Positions 39,880 through 49,154 of a stretch of 64,000 nucleotides of DNA are shown piece after piece (position 1 is the stretch's first letter; every line of letters starts with the position of its first letter). Made by a program: the position numbers and the translations under genes. The notes beneath the pieces are model-generated. The model did no database searches, was not told the origin of the DNA, and saw only the letters and a list, made by a program, of their open reading frames with translations. The DNA comes from Aeromonas rivuli (GTDB taxonomy: Bacteria; Pseudomonadota; Gammaproteobacteria; Enterobacterales; Aeromonadaceae), in NCBI RefSeq assembly GCF_000820045.1, contig NZ_CDBJ01000055.1, forward strand, positions 62,001-126,000. The letters run 5' to 3'.

Positions 39880-41298
39880 TCAGGAGAAATCGAGCTCCTT
39901 GAGCTTGCGGGTGAGGGTGTTACGGCCCCAGCCGAGCAAGCGAGCCGCTTCCTGCTTATGGCCATGGGTATGCTCCAGCGCCGTCTCCAGCATGATGCGT
40001 TCGAACTGAGGCATGGCATCGGCCAGTATGTCTATCTCTCCCAGAGCCAGCTTGGCTGCGACCCAGTCGCGCAGCTGTTGCTGCCAGCCACCGGCCAGTG
40101 CAGGCTGACCCGGCTCGGCGACGCTGGTGATCGGGGTCAGCAGTTCGGGAGGCAGATCGGCGACCAGCACCTCCTGTCCCGAGGCCATGACGGTCAGCCA
40201 GCGGCAGACGTTTTCCAACTGACGGACGTTGCCAGGCCAGGGGAGCCGGCTGATGAACACCTGGGTATCCGGGTGCAGACTCTTGGCCTCGACGTTGAGC
40301 TCCTTGGCGGCTCGCAGCAGGAAGTGGTGCGCCAACTGGGGGATATCCTCACGGCGCTCCTTGAGGGCCGGGATATGGATGCGGATGACGTTGAGGCGGT
40401 GGAACAGATCCTCCCGGAATTCGCCATCGGCGACCCGCTTCTCCAGATTCTGGTGGGTGGCGGCGATGATGCGCACGTCCACCTGTACCGGCTGATGGCC
40501 GCCGACGCGATAGAACTGGCCATCGGCCAGTACCCGCAACAGCCGGGTCTGCACATCGAGTGGCATGTCGCCGATTTCATCGAGAAACAGGGTGCCGCCA
40601 TCCGCTTGCTCGAAGCGGCCATGGCGAATGTTGTTGGCCCCGGTGAAAGCGCCCTTCTCATGGCCGAACAGCTCAGATTCGATGAGATCTTTCGGGATGG
40701 CCGCCATGTTGAGGGCAATGAAGTTTTTGTGGGCACGCGGGCTGTGGCGATGGAGGGCGTGGGCGACCAGCTCCTTGCCGGTGCCGCTCTGGCCGTTGAT
40801 CAGCACCGAGATGCTGGACCGCGACAGCCGGCCTATGGCGCGAAACACCTCCTGCATGGCGGGGGCTTCACCGATGATCTCCGGGCTGCTGCTGGCGTCT
40901 TGCGGGCGGGTCTTGCGTTTGGTGCGCTGCTCTTTCAGGTGATTCTCGGCGCGGCGCACCAGGGTGACCGCCTCCTCGATATCGAACGGCTTGGGCAGAT
41001 ATTCGAAGGCGCCACGCTGGTAGGCGTTGACGGCGGAATCGAGATCCGAGTGGGCGGTCATGATGATGATGGGCAAGTCCGCCTGACGACGATGGATCTG
41101 TTCCAGCAGGCTGAGGCCATCGATGCCGGGCATGCGGATGTCGGACAGGATCACATCGGGAGATCGTGCCTCCAGGGAGTGCAGCAGGGCCTCGCCATCG
41201 GCGAAACTCTCGCACTCGAAACCCTCGTTGCCCAGGGTGCGCTCCAGCACCCAGCGGATCGAACTGTCGTCATCGACGATCCATACTTTTGCGGTCAT
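39880..41298 (-). CDS. glnG: Nitrogen regulator NtrC (sigma-54 enhancer-binding protein)
   Basis: NtrC is the response regulator of nitrogen limitation. Its 472 residues comprise a receiver domain with Asp54 in DVILSDIRMPG, a sigma-54 AAA+ domain with Walker A GQSGTGKE and the GAFTGA loop (EKGAFTGANNIRHGRFEQA), and a C-terminal Fis-type helix-turn-helix (HKQEAARLLGWGRNTLTRKL). It lies nine bases after glnL on the same strand and ends at 39880, beyond which is a scar copy of its own end. Phosphorylated by GlnL, it should act at the boxes before glnA and glnL. Confidence 0.98.
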   Translation of the reverse strand: MTAKVWIVDDDSSIRWVLERTLGNEGFECESFADGEALLHSLEARSPDVILSDIRMPGIDGLSLLEQIHRRQADLPIIIMTAHSDLDSAVNAYQRGAFEYLPKPFDIEEAVTLVRRAENHLKEQRTKRKTRPQDASSSPEIIGEAPAMQEVFRAIGRLSRSSISVLINGQSGTGKELVAHALHRHSPRAHKNFIALNMAAIPKDLIESELFGHEKGAFTGANNIRHGRFEQADGGTLFLDEIGDMPLDVQTRLLRVLADGQFYRVGGHQPVQVDVRIIAATHQNLEKRVADGEFREDLFHRLNVIRIHIPALKERREDIPQLAHHFLLRAAKELNVEAKSLHPDTQVFISRLPWPGNVRQLENVCRWLTVMASGQEVLVADLPPELLTPITSVAEPGQPALAGGWQQQLRDWVAAKLALGEIDILADAMPQFERIMLETALEHTHGHKQEAARLLGWGRNTLTRKLKELDFS

Positions 41299-41307
41299 GA
41301 CGTTCCC

Positions 41308-42363
41308 TTATTTGCGAAGCGGTAGATAAACGGTGAACTCGGTATGTCCTGGCCAACTGATGCAGTCGATACGGCCCTTGTGCTGATCGATCAGGTTCTG
41401 GGCGATGGAGAGGCCGAGCCCCGTTCCCCCCTCTTTACCGGTGATCATGGGGTAGAAGAGGGTGTCACGGATGGCATCCGGGATGCCGGGTCCGTTGTCG
41501 ATGATCTTTATCTCGGCGGCGAGCCGGTAACGCTGGCCATGGATGGTGATCTGGAACACGGTGCGGGTGCGCAGGCTGATCAGGCCTGTCTGGCTGACCA
41601 GTGCCTCGGCGGCGTTGCGCACTATGTTGAGGAAGGCCTGTTGCAGCTGATCCGGTTCCATCTCGAATTCGGGAATGCTGGGGTCATAGTCCCGCTCTAT
41701 GCGGATCCCGGCGGGCAGTTCCAGCTCCACCAGGCGGCGAACCTGCTCCAGTACCGAGTGGACATTGTGAACCTGATGGCGGCCGGGACGCTGGGGGCCA
41801 AGCAGGCGATCGACCAGCAACCGCAACCTGTCAGCCTGCTCGATGATGATGCCGGTATATTCACGCAAGGCCGGATCCGGCAACTCCTTTTGCAGCAACT
41901 GGGCCGCACCACGCAGGCCACCCAGGGGATTTTTAATCTCGTGGGCCAGACCGCGCACCAGCTCTCTGGCCGCCTGCTGTTGAGCATGCTGCTGCAACTC
42001 CTGACTGATCTTCTTCTGCTGGTCGATTTTGCGCAGCTCTACCACGATCAAACGCTGTTCATGGTCGGCCAGGGGGCTGGCACTGAGTTCGACCAGGCGG
42101 GGTTCCCCTTCCACGACCAGGGTCACCTCGCTGTCGGTGAAGCCTTGCCCCGAGATGAGGCACTGACGAAAGCGTTGCAAGTCGAGGGAGATGTGTTCCA
42201 GCAGATGGGGCAGCTCCAGCCCGATCAGCCGGCGTTGACTGAGGGAGAGCAGCTGTTCTGCCGCAGGATTGACGTGCTGAATGCAGAGACGTTCGTCCAT
42301 CAGGATGACGGCAGTCAGCAGGTTGTCGAGTAATGTCTTGGCTTGATCCGAGCGGACTGGCAC
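41308..42363 (-). CDS. glnL: Nitrogen sensor kinase/phosphatase NtrB
   Basis: NtrB is a cytoplasmic sensor kinase that phosphorylates or dephosphorylates NtrC according to PII state. The 351 residues have a PAS domain, then an H-box (RGLAHEIKNPLGGLRGAAQ, with the phospho-histidine) and ATPase motifs NIVRNAAEAL, DNGPGIP and GGTGLGLSIAQ. The start is GTG at 42363 behind AGGGAGAA. An NtrC box overlies the region 36-52 bases upstream, as in the enteric glnL promoter. Confidence 0.96.
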   Translation of the reverse strand: MPVRSDQAKTLLDNLLTAVILMDERLCIQHVNPAAEQLLSLSQRRLIGLELPHLLEHISLDLQRFRQCLISGQGFTDSEVTLVVEGEPRLVELSASPLADHEQRLIVVELRKIDQQKKISQELQQHAQQQAARELVRGLAHEIKNPLGGLRGAAQLLQKELPDPALREYTGIIIEQADRLRLLVDRLLGPQRPGRHQVHNVHSVLEQVRRLVELELPAGIRIERDYDPSIPEFEMEPDQLQQAFLNIVRNAAEALVSQTGLISLRTRTVFQITIHGQRYRLAAEIKIIDNGPGIPDAIRDTLFYPMITGKEGGTGLGLSIAQNLIDQHKGRIDCISWPGHTEFTVYLPLRK

Positions 42364-42398
42364 AGGTTTCTCCCTAAAACGGTGCTACACACCGGCAA

Positions 42399-42415
42399 TG
42401 CACCAATATAGTGCA
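42399..42415. promoter_or_regulatory. NtrC box upstream of glnL
   Basis: TGCACCAATATAGTGCA is a 17-base palindrome matching TGCACC-N5-GGTGCA in all but one base. In E. coli NtrC bound here represses glnL. Confidence 0.8.
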
Positions 42416-42443
42416 TTCAGTCTACCCGCATAGGTGCAGAGGA

Positions 42444-43004
42444 TCACCCTTTATGAGGCGTAGGGCCCAGGGTGGCTGCCTGATTGGCTCTGGTTCTGTG
42501 CAGATAGAAAGTCACAACTTCTGATTTAGCAAGGATCGTACCGTCTTTTGCCAGTAGCTCGAGCTGCACCCTATGGGTGCCCCGATCCAGGTTTTCCAGG
42601 CGGATGATCAGCGTGTTGTGGATCCGGACCCGCTCCTTGCCATCGAGCAAGAGGCGCAGGTCGAACTGGGGTGGGGGGACTGGGGTGACCTGGGCTTCGA
42701 ACACTATGTTGCCCGTGTTGTCGCGCAGGGTGCTGTCTGGCTCGGGGGAGAGCAGGGAGATGGCCAGTTCGGCCTGTCTGACATCGGCGCCAATGAGGTG
42801 GTTGTAATTATCGACCTGTACCGAATGGGTGTTGGTGCCGACCAGGGGGGCGACCCGCAGATCGATCTCCTGAGTTTGCTGACCGGCGGGAGGGGTGCTG
42901 GTGTAGTGGGTGATCCCTCTGCTGTCGATCCAGGAGTAGATCTTGGCCCCCTGGGCGTTCAGGCAGATCAGCAGCAAGAACCCGGCATAGCGGCTCATTC
43001 TCAT
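42444..43004 (-). CDS. DUF4124-domain secreted protein
   Basis: The family has no known function. The 186 residues start with a signal peptide (MRMSRYAGFLLLICLNAQGA) and a DUF4124 domain (KIYSWIDSRGITHYTSTPP), then a beta-rich region with LSPEPDSTLRDNTGN that resembles Ig-like folds. The ATG at 43004 has AAGGAG six bases upstream. It sits between glnA and glnL on the same strand, a neighbourhood I recall from other gammaproteobacteria; a link to nitrogen control is not shown by sequence. Confidence 0.88.
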   Translation of the reverse strand: MRMSRYAGFLLLICLNAQGAKIYSWIDSRGITHYTSTPPAGQQTQEIDLRVAPLVGTNTHSVQVDNYNHLIGADVRQAELAISLLSPEPDSTLRDNTGNIVFEAQVTPVPPPQFDLRLLLDGKERVRIHNTLIIRLENLDRGTHRVQLELLAKDGTILAKSEVVTFYLHRTRANQAATLGPTPHKG

Positions 43005-43044
43005 CCATCTCTCCTTGGTGGGATCTCGCCTAAAGCCTATCAGA

Positions 43045-43071
43045 GAAAAAACCCGCCATGAGGCGGGTTTT
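43045..43071 (-). terminator. Terminator of glnA
   Basis: AAACCCGCC and GGCGGGTTT pair around ATGA with T-rich sequence on the minus side, 28 bases beyond glnA. Confidence 0.8.
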
Positions 43072-43098
43072 GTATCTATTGGGTTCTGACTGTATCTG

Positions 43099-44508
43099 TT
43101 AGACAGAGTAGTACAGTTCAAACTCCAGCGGGTGCGGGGTCATGCGGACGCGGTCCACGTCGTGCTGCTTCAGCTCCAGGTAGGAGTTGATGAAGTCATC
43201 GCTGAACACGCCACCGCGGGTCAGGAACTCGCGATCTGCATCCAGACCTGCCAGGGCTTCGTCCAGAGAGCCGGCAACGGTCGGCACTTCTGCGGCTTCT
43301 TCCGGCGGCAGGTCGTACAAGTTCTTGTCCATGGCATCGCCCGGATGGATCTTGTTGATGATGCCGTCCAGACCGGCCATCAGCTGGGCCGCGAAGGCCA
43401 GGTAGGGGTTGGCAGCCGGATCCGGGAAGCGCACCTCGATGCGACGGGCTTTCGGGCTAGGTACGACCGGGATGCGGATGGAAGCGGAACGGTTACGTGC
43501 GGAGTAAGCCAGCATGACCGGGGCTTCGTAGCCTGGTACCAGACGCTTGTAGGAGTTGGTGGTCGGGTTGGCGAAGGCGTTGATGGCCTTGGCGTGCTTG
43601 ATGATGCCGCCGATGTAGTGCAGTGCCATCTCGGACAGGCCGCCGTACAGGTCACCGGCGAACAGGTTGACGCCGTTCTTGACCAGAGACTGGTGGCAGT
43701 GCATGCCGGAGCCGTTGTCGCCAAACATGGGTTTTGGCATGAAGGTGACTGTCTTGTTGTAGGCGTGGGCCACGTTGTGGATCACGTACTTCAGCACCTG
43801 GACTTCATCAGCCTTCAGGGTGAGGGTGTTGAAGCGAGTGGCGATCTCGTTCTGACCGGCGGTAGCCACCTCATGGTGGTGCGCCTCGACGACCTGACCC
43901 ATCTCTTCCAGCACCAGACACATGGCGGCGCGGATGTCCTGGGAGGAGTCAACCGGTGCAACCGGGAAGTAACCACCCTTGACGAAGGGACGGTGGCCCT
44001 TGTTGCCGTGCTCGTAGGCGGTACCCGAGTTCCAGGCGGCTTCTTCGGATTCAATCTTGACGAAGCTGTGACCCATGGTGTTCGAGAAGGTGATGTTGTC
44101 GAACATGAAGAATTCGGGCTCTGGTCCAAACAGGACGGTGTCGGCGATGCCGCTGGACTTCAGGAAGTCTTCGGCACGCTTGGCGATGGAGCGCGGATCG
44201 CGATCGTAGCCTTGCATGGTGGCCGGTTCCAGGATGTCACAGACGATGTTCAGGGTGGTCTCTTCGGTGAACGGATCCAGCTTGGCGGAGGCCGCATCCG
44301 GCATCAGCACCATGTCAGACTCGTTAATACCTTTCCAGCCGCCGATGGAGGAGCCATCGAACATCTTGCCGTCTTCGAAGAACTCTTCGTTGACCTGGTG
44401 GGAAGGGATGGAAACGTGCTGCTCTTTACCCTTGGTGTCGGTAAAGCGCAGGTCGACAAACTTGACTTCATGTTCCTGGATCAAGGCCATTACGTTCTGA
44501 GCTGACAT
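43099..44508 (-). CDS. glnA: Glutamine synthetase type I
   Basis: GlnA makes glutamine from glutamate, ammonia and ATP. The 469-residue product (E. coli 469) has the GS signature [16 protein letters not shown], the ATP site [17 protein letters not shown], and the adenylylation tyrosine in [10 protein letters not shown], so GlnE control is expected. Upstream are a sigma-54 promoter and two NtrC boxes. It heads the glnA-DUF4124-glnL-glnG cluster. Confidence 0.98.
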   Translation of the reverse strand: MSAQNVMALIQEHEVKFVDLRFTDTKGKEQHVSIPSHQVNEEFFEDGKMFDGSSIGGWKGINESDMVLMPDAASAKLDPFTEETTLNIVCDILEPATMQGYDRDPRSIAKRAEDFLKSSGIADTVLFGPEPEFFMFDNITFSNTMGHSFVKIESEEAAWNSGTAYEHGNKGHRPFVKGGYFPVAPVDSSQDIRAAMCLVLEEMGQVVEAHHHEVATAGQNEIATRFNTLTLKADEVQVLKYVIHNVAHAYNKTVTFMPKPMFGDNGSGMHCHQSLVKNGVNLFAGDLYGGLSEMALHYIGGIIKHAKAINAFANPTTNSYKRLVPGYEAPVMLAYSARNRSASIRIPVVPSPKARRIEVRFPDPAANPYLAFAAQLMAGLDGIINKIHPGDAMDKNLYDLPPEEAAEVPTVAGSLDEALAGLDADREFLTRGGVFSDDFINSYLELKQHDVDRVRMTPHPLEFELYYSV

Positions 44509-44562
44509 GCTAAGTAACCTCCGGTGTTAAAACTCTTTGGGTGAATTCGTCATCACATTCAC

Positions 44563-44582
44563 ATAAGCGAGTATCGTGCCAA
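44563..44582 (-). promoter_or_regulatory. Sigma-54 promoter of glnA
   Basis: On the minus strand TTGGCACGATACTCGCTTAT has GG and GC ten bases apart in the context TTGGCACG-N5-GCTT, fitting the minus-24/minus-12 consensus. It lies 55 bases before the glnA start. Confidence 0.8.
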
Positions 44583-44654
44583 GTTTGTGACAGCATGATT
44601 TCAGGGCAGTTGCCGCATCTTGGCGTCCCAAAATCTGCTGCTCCCGCCCTACAT

Positions 44655-44671
44655 TGCACCAACTTGGTGCT
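44655..44671. promoter_or_regulatory. NtrC enhancer box 1 upstream of glnA
   Basis: TGCACCAACTTGGTGCT matches TGCACC-N5-GGTGCA in all but the last base, about 75 bases upstream of the minus-24 element. Confidence 0.85.
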
Positions 44672-44688
44672 ATCCAGGATCTTTTTGG

Positions 44689-44705
44689 TGCGCCAAACAA
44701 GTGCA
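44689..44705. promoter_or_regulatory. NtrC enhancer box 2 upstream of glnA
   Basis: TGCGCCAAACAAGTGCA matches TGCACC-N5-GGTGCA with two differences. Its centre lies 34 bases (about three helical turns) from box 1, the usual spacing for cooperative NtrC binding. Confidence 0.72.
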
Positions 44706-44856
44706 AGAGGGCAGGAACCCCATATAAACAGGCTTGTTGGCGCGGGTCTATGATCCAGATCCATTGCAGTGCGTGAATCTACTGCGATTCTGCTAGGCAG
44801 ATCACAAAGGCGAGAGTACAATTAGCGCCCAATTTTACCCGGTGATTGAGGCGAGA

Positions 44857-46668
44857 ATGTTAGAGAATTTACGCAATATTGCGATTATTGCGCACGTAGA
44901 CCACGGCAAAACTACCCTGGTTGATAAACTGCTGCAGCAGTCTGGAACCCTCGACCGTACCACTGATGGTCAAGAGCGTCTGATGGATTCCAACGATCTG
45001 GAAAAAGAACGTGGTATTACCATTCTCGCCAAGAACACTGCAATCCGTTGGAACGACTACCGCATCAACATCGTTGATACCCCGGGTCACGCCGACTTCG
45101 GTGGTGAAGTAGAGCGTGTCATGTCCATGGTTGACTCCGTGTTGCTGCTGGTTGACGCCGTTGACGGCCCAATGCCGCAAACCCGTTTCGTCACCCAGAA
45201 AGCATTCGCCCAGGGTCTGAAGCCGATCGTCGTCATCAACAAGATCGACCGTCCGGGTGCTCGCCCTGACTGGGTAATGGATCAGGTCTTCGATCTGTTC
45301 GACAACCTGGGTGCCACCGATGAGCAGCTGGACTTCAAAGTTGTCTACGCCTCTGCACTGAACGGTTGGGCCACCATGGACCAAAGCGTTGAGTCCGACA
45401 ACATGGAACCCCTGTTCCAGGCCATCGTTGACAACGTGGAAGCACCTGCGGCTGATGTCGACGGCGGTTTCCAGATGCAGATCTCCCAGCTGGACTACAA
45501 CTCCTACGTCGGTGTTATCGGTATCGGCCGTATCACCCGTGGTCGTGTCAAGACCAACCAGCAGGTCACCATCGTCGGTGCCAACGGCAAGAACCGGACC
45601 GGTAAAGTGGGTCAGGTACTGGGCTACCTGGGTCTGTCCCGTACCGAAGTGGCCGACGCGCAAGCGGGCGACATCATTGCCATCACCGGTCTGGGCGAGC
45701 TGAAAATCTCCGACACCATCTGTGACAACAATGCTGTCCAAGCCCTGCCGCCGCTCTCCGTTGACGAGCCGACCGTGAACATGACCTTCCAGGTCAACAC
45801 CTCACCGTTCGCCGGTAAAGAAGGCAAGTTCGTGACCTCCCGCAACATCATGGAGCGTCTGACCCATGAACTGGTCCACAACGTGGCCCTGCGCGTGGAA
45901 GAGACTGAAGATCCGGACAAGTTCCGCGTCTCCGGCCGTGGTGAACTGCACCTGTCCATCCTGATCGAAAACATGCGTCGCGAAGGTTACGAGCTGGCGG
46001 TTTCCCGCCCGGAAGTTATCCTGCGCACCATCGACGGCGTCCTGCACGAGCCGTTCGAAACCGTTACTGTGGACGTGGAAGAGACCCACCAGGGTTCTGT
46101 CATGGAGCAACTCGGCCTGCGTAAGGGCGAGATGACCAACATGACCCCGGATGGCAAGGGTCGTGTCCGTCTTGACTTCATGATCCCGAGCCGTGGCCTG
46201 ATCGGTTTCCAGACCGAATTCCTGACCATGACCTCAGGTACCGGTCTGCTGTACCACACCTTCGACCATTACGGCCCGCACAAGGGTGGCAGCATCGGCG
46301 AGCGTCAGAACGGCGTGCTGATCTCCAACGCGACCGGTAAGGCCCTGACCTTCGCCCTGTTCGGTCTTCAAGACCGTGGTCGTCTGTTCATCGGTCACGC
46401 GACCGAAGTGTACGAAGGCCAGGTGATCGGTATTCACTCCCGTTCCAACGATCTGACCGTGAACTGCCTGAAGGGCAAGCAGCTGACCAACATGCGTGCC
46501 TCCGGTACCGATGAAGCTCAAGTGCTGACTCCGCCGATCCGCATGACCCTGGAACAGGCTCTCGAGTTCATCGACAACGATGAATTGGTAGAGATCACTC
46601 CCAAGGCAGTACGTATTCGTAAGAAGCTGCTGACCGAGATGGATCGCAAGCGCTCCGGTCGCGCCTGA
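44857..46668 (+). CDS. bipA: Ribosome-associated GTPase BipA/TypA
   Basis: BipA is a translational GTPase that assists 50S assembly, chiefly at low temperature. Its 603 residues start [20 protein letters not shown] with the G1 motif, and have [23 protein letters not shown] and a C-terminal BipA domain. GGCGAGA lies before ATG 44857. It is divergent from glnA, as in E. coli. Confidence 0.98.
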   Translation: MLENLRNIAIIAHVDHGKTTLVDKLLQQSGTLDRTTDGQERLMDSNDLEKERGITILAKNTAIRWNDYRINIVDTPGHADFGGEVERVMSMVDSVLLLVDAVDGPMPQTRFVTQKAFAQGLKPIVVINKIDRPGARPDWVMDQVFDLFDNLGATDEQLDFKVVYASALNGWATMDQSVESDNMEPLFQAIVDNVEAPAADVDGGFQMQISQLDYNSYVGVIGIGRITRGRVKTNQQVTIVGANGKNRTGKVGQVLGYLGLSRTEVADAQAGDIIAITGLGELKISDTICDNNAVQALPPLSVDEPTVNMTFQVNTSPFAGKEGKFVTSRNIMERLTHELVHNVALRVEETEDPDKFRVSGRGELHLSILIENMRREGYELAVSRPEVILRTIDGVLHEPFETVTVDVEETHQGSVMEQLGLRKGEMTNMTPDGKGRVRLDFMIPSRGLIGFQTEFLTMTSGTGLLYHTFDHYGPHKGGSIGERQNGVLISNATGKALTFALFGLQDRGRLFIGHATEVYEGQVIGIHSRSNDLTVNCLKGKQLTNMRASGTDEAQVLTPPIRMTLEQALEFIDNDELVEITPKAVRIRKKLLTEMDRKRSGRA

Positions 46669-46711
46669 TCTCTCTCCCATCAGGCCGCTAATCCGGTCTG
46701 ATGGTGGTGAT

Positions 46712-46747
46712 AAAAAATCCGAACACCCCTGGTGTTCGGATTTTTTT
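46712..46747 (+). terminator. Terminator of bipA
   Basis: A 16-pair perfect stem (46712-46727 with 46731-46746) around CCT, with an A run before and seven T at the end. Confidence 0.92.
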
Positions 46748-46930
46748 ATGGGCGCATGGCAAGGAAGGCGTCGGGAATGGGGTGGTGATCCGGGCTCGGT
46801 GACCCTCATCGGGGCAGTCGCAGAGATGACGCCGTCAGGTCGGAAACAGGACTCATTTTATCTGGGGTCGGGCAATCCCGTGGCGAGTCTGACACAATAG
46901 GGGGCAGGATCTGTCTCGTAGGACGTTAAT

Positions 46931-47803
46931 ATGCAACATCATTTTCGCCAGCAACTGGCGCACGCCTCCGCATTCTTGCGCCACGATGGCCGCCATTTTG
47001 CCCACTTCGTCTGGGGTCGTTTTCAACAAGACCGGCTGACGGTCACTGCGGGCTATCTGGCGTATGTGACCCTGCTCTCCCTGGTGCCCATGATAGCGGT
47101 CGTGTTTGGCATGATGTCGGCTTTCCCGGTGTTTGAAGGGATCAAGCAGGCGATGGAGCAGTTCGTCTACGTCAACTTCGTGCCGACGGCGGGAGATGCC
47201 CTCAAGCAGTACATCGATGGCTTCGTTGCCAATGCCACCAATACCACGGCCGTGGGGATAGGGGCGCTGGTGGTGGTGGCGCTGATGCTCATCTCGGCCA
47301 TCGACAAGAACCTCAACTACATCTGGCGCTCTACCCGGGGCAGGCCCCTCGGCCAGGCATTCGCCATGTACTGGATGATCCTGACCCTGGGCCCTGTGCT
47401 CATCGGGGCCAGCATTGCCGTCTCCTCCTATATCATCTCGCTGCGGATCTTCCAGGGAGAGGCGCTGTTCGGGGTCGGTTACTGGCTGCTGCGGGGCCTG
47501 CCTTTCCTCTTCTCCGTCATTGGTTTTCTGCTTATTTATACTGTGGTGCCCAACTGCAAGGTGCGGCTCTCCCACGCCCTGGTCGGTGCCCTGGTCGCGG
47601 CCGTGTTGTTTGAGTTAGCCAAGCGTGGCTTCGCGCTCTACATCACCAATTTCCCCTCTTATCAGGCCATCTATGGTGCCTTGGCGACGATCCCCATCCT
47701 CTTTGTCTGGGTCTATCTGAGCTGGCTGGTGGTACTACTGGGCGCCGAGACTACCGCCTGCTTGGGAGAGTACGAGAAGCCGGGCGCTGAAGAGCTGGGC
47801 TAG
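46931..47803 (+). CDS. yihY: YihY family inner-membrane protein
   Basis: The YihY/UPF0761 family (once thought to be ribonuclease BN) consists of inner-membrane proteins of uncertain function. The 290 residues have about six hydrophobic helices and the family segments [34 protein letters not shown] and [17 protein letters not shown] degenerate copy of its last 100 bases lies just beyond its stop, before the terminator. The start is ATG 46931 with GGACGTTAAT upstream. Confidence 0.93.
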   Translation: MQHHFRQQLAHASAFLRHDGRHFAHFVWGRFQQDRLTVTAGYLAYVTLLSLVPMIAVVFGMMSAFPVFEGIKQAMEQFVYVNFVPTAGDALKQYIDGFVANATNTTAVGIGALVVVALMLISAIDKNLNYIWRSTRGRPLGQAFAMYWMILTLGPVLIGASIAVSSYIISLRIFQGEALFGVGYWLLRGLPFLFSVIGFLLIYTVVPNCKVRLSHALVGALVAAVLFELAKRGFALYITNFPSYQAIYGALATIPILFVWVYLSWLVVLLGAETTACLGEYEKPGAEELG

Positions 47804-47823
47804 CTCGACAGGCGCCCTCCGGG

Positions 47824-47924
47824 CCTATCCTGTTTGTCTGGCTATGTGAGCTTGTTCAGCTCGCTGCCGAGACCACGGCCTGTCTCGGGGGGATGAGAAG
47901 CCGGCCATTGAGGAACTGGGCTGA
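47824..47924 (+). pseudogene. Diverged second copy of the yihY 3-prime end (scar)
   Basis: Read in shifting frames this encodes ILFVW, then AETTACLG, then DEKPAIEELG and a stop, against [15 protein letters not shown] and [10 protein letters not shown] in the intact gene ending at 47803. Many differences are at third codon positions (GAGACC for GAGACT, CTCGGG for TTGGGA), and small indels break the frame. It has no start and is non-functional. It lies between the yihY stop and the yihY terminator. Confidence 0.85.
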
Positions 47925-47948
47925 CTCGGCCTCTTGTTGGTAACATGG

Positions 47949-47970
47949 ACGACCGCCCCGGGGCGGTCGT
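47949..47970 (+). terminator. Terminator downstream of yihY
   Basis: ACGACCGCCCC followed by its exact complement, a 22-base perfect palindrome, then TTCATTTC. Confidence 0.65.
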
Positions 47971-48005
47971 TTCATTTCAAGCTGTACCAGGCAAAGGAGT
48001 CGCGG

Positions 48006-48443
48006 ATGATTGCATTGATTCAAAGGGTTAGCGAGGCCAGCGTCACCGTTGAGGGAGAAGTGGTTGGCGCCATAGATCAGGGGCTGCTGGTGCTGCTCGG
48101 GGTGGAGCAGGGGGATGACGAGGGCAAGGCCGACAAGCTGCTGCACAAGGTGAGTGGCTATCGCATCTTCTCCGACGAGAACGGCAAGATGAATCTCAAT
48201 GTGAGCCAGGTGGGGGGCAGTCTGCTGGTGGTATCCCAATTTACCCTGGCGGCGGACACCGGCAAGGGGATGAGGCCCAGCTTCTCGGGGGGCGCCAGGC
48301 CGGAGGAGGCCAACAGGCTCTATGAATACTTTATCGACCAGGCCAGGGGGGCGGGTCTGCGGACCGAGACCGGGCGATTCGCCGCCGACATGAAGGTGGC
48401 ACTGCTCAACGATGGCCCCGTCACCTTCTGGTTGCAGGTATGA
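48006..48443 (+). CDS. dtd: D-aminoacyl-tRNA deacylase
   Basis: Dtd removes D-amino acids wrongly attached to tRNA. The 145-residue product equals E. coli in length and has the active-site motifs VSQFTLAAD and the C-terminal NDGPVTFWL carrying the GP (Gly-cisPro) element. AAAGGAG precedes ATG 48006. yihY then dtd is the order seen in relatives. Confidence 0.97.
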   Translation: MIALIQRVSEASVTVEGEVVGAIDQGLLVLLGVEQGDDEGKADKLLHKVSGYRIFSDENGKMNLNVSQVGGSLLVVSQFTLAADTGKGMRPSFSGGARPEEANRLYEYFIDQARGAGLRTETGRFAADMKVALLNDGPVTFWLQV

Positions 48444-48449
48444 GGCTTC

Positions 48450-49103
48450 TCAGGCTTGGCGAGCATGGACTATCTGGTTGATGCAACCCGGCACTCCCCT
48501 CAACTGCGGCTGGCCTATCCAGCGCTCGACCAGCAGCAGCACCTGATCCCGCTCTCGTCCGGTTCTGGGCAGCAGATTGATGATGAGTTCACCGCGCAGT
48601 CGACTCGCCAGGGCTTGATAGAAGTGGGGGCTGAACAGCAGGGGCGGGTTGCCGTCCTGACTGAACAAGTCCACCAGGATGAGATCGTAGTCACCGCTCT
48701 GCTCGAGCAGGAAGGCGAGGGCATCGGCCTGATGCAGGCACTGGCGCTCCGCACTTCCCGTCGTCATGAAGAAGTCGCGATAGAGGCTGATCACCTCGGC
48801 GTCGAGATCCACGCTGTCGAGGCTGGCCTCTGGCCAGCGACCCAGCAGGTGACGGCCTATGTCGCCGCCGCCGAGACCCAGCTCAAGTATGCGTTCGGCC
48901 CTTGCTGGCAGCAGGTTGGCGATGGCTTGCTGGTGGGGCAGACAGAGCTGTTGCGGTGCGGTGCGCACCATGGCGGATTGCACCACGCCATCTATCTCCA
49001 GCCAGCGATGAGCGCTATTTTGCTGAACGCAGATGCGGCGGCTCGGACTGACTCCCAGATGTAATAACTGTTCGGCCTGATACGTCTGTAGATTGAAGTC
49101 CAT
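48450..49103 (-). CDS. Spermidine-synthase-like SAM-dependent protein
   Basis: The 217-residue protein has a SAM-binding fold with ILELGLGGGDIGRHLL and a following acidic DSVDLDAEVI, as in spermidine synthases and related methyltransferases, and DLILVDLFSQDG as motif III. It lacks the N-terminal beta domain of full spermidine synthases and may be a methyltransferase-like protein of unknown substrate. The ribosome site before ATG 49103 is weak, and a longer start at 49178 would overlap the divergent gene, so the exact start is uncertain. Confidence 0.8.
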   Translation of the reverse strand: MDFNLQTYQAEQLLHLGVSPSRRICVQQNSAHRWLEIDGVVQSAMVRTAPQQLCLPHQQAIANLLPARAERILELGLGGGDIGRHLLGRWPEASLDSVDLDAEVISLYRDFFMTTGSAERQCLHQADALAFLLEQSGDYDLILVDLFSQDGNPPLLFSPHFYQALASRLRGELIINLLPRTGRERDQVLLLVERWIGQPQLRGVPGCINQIVHARQA

Positions 49104-49154
49104 GAAATTGCACGGCAAGATGGCTTTCGACCAGTGTAACCCAAGGATGTCGCT

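Noticed and set aside
39606-40019. Minus-strand 137-codon frame spanning the ntrC scar
   Set aside because: It starts inside ntrC in another frame and only accidentally enters the scar copy in the ntrC frame; not a gene.
44761-44822. Sigma-70 promoter for bipA (TACAAT at 44817)
   Set aside because: The minus-10 box is fair but no acceptable minus-35 box lies at the right distance, so I do not claim it.
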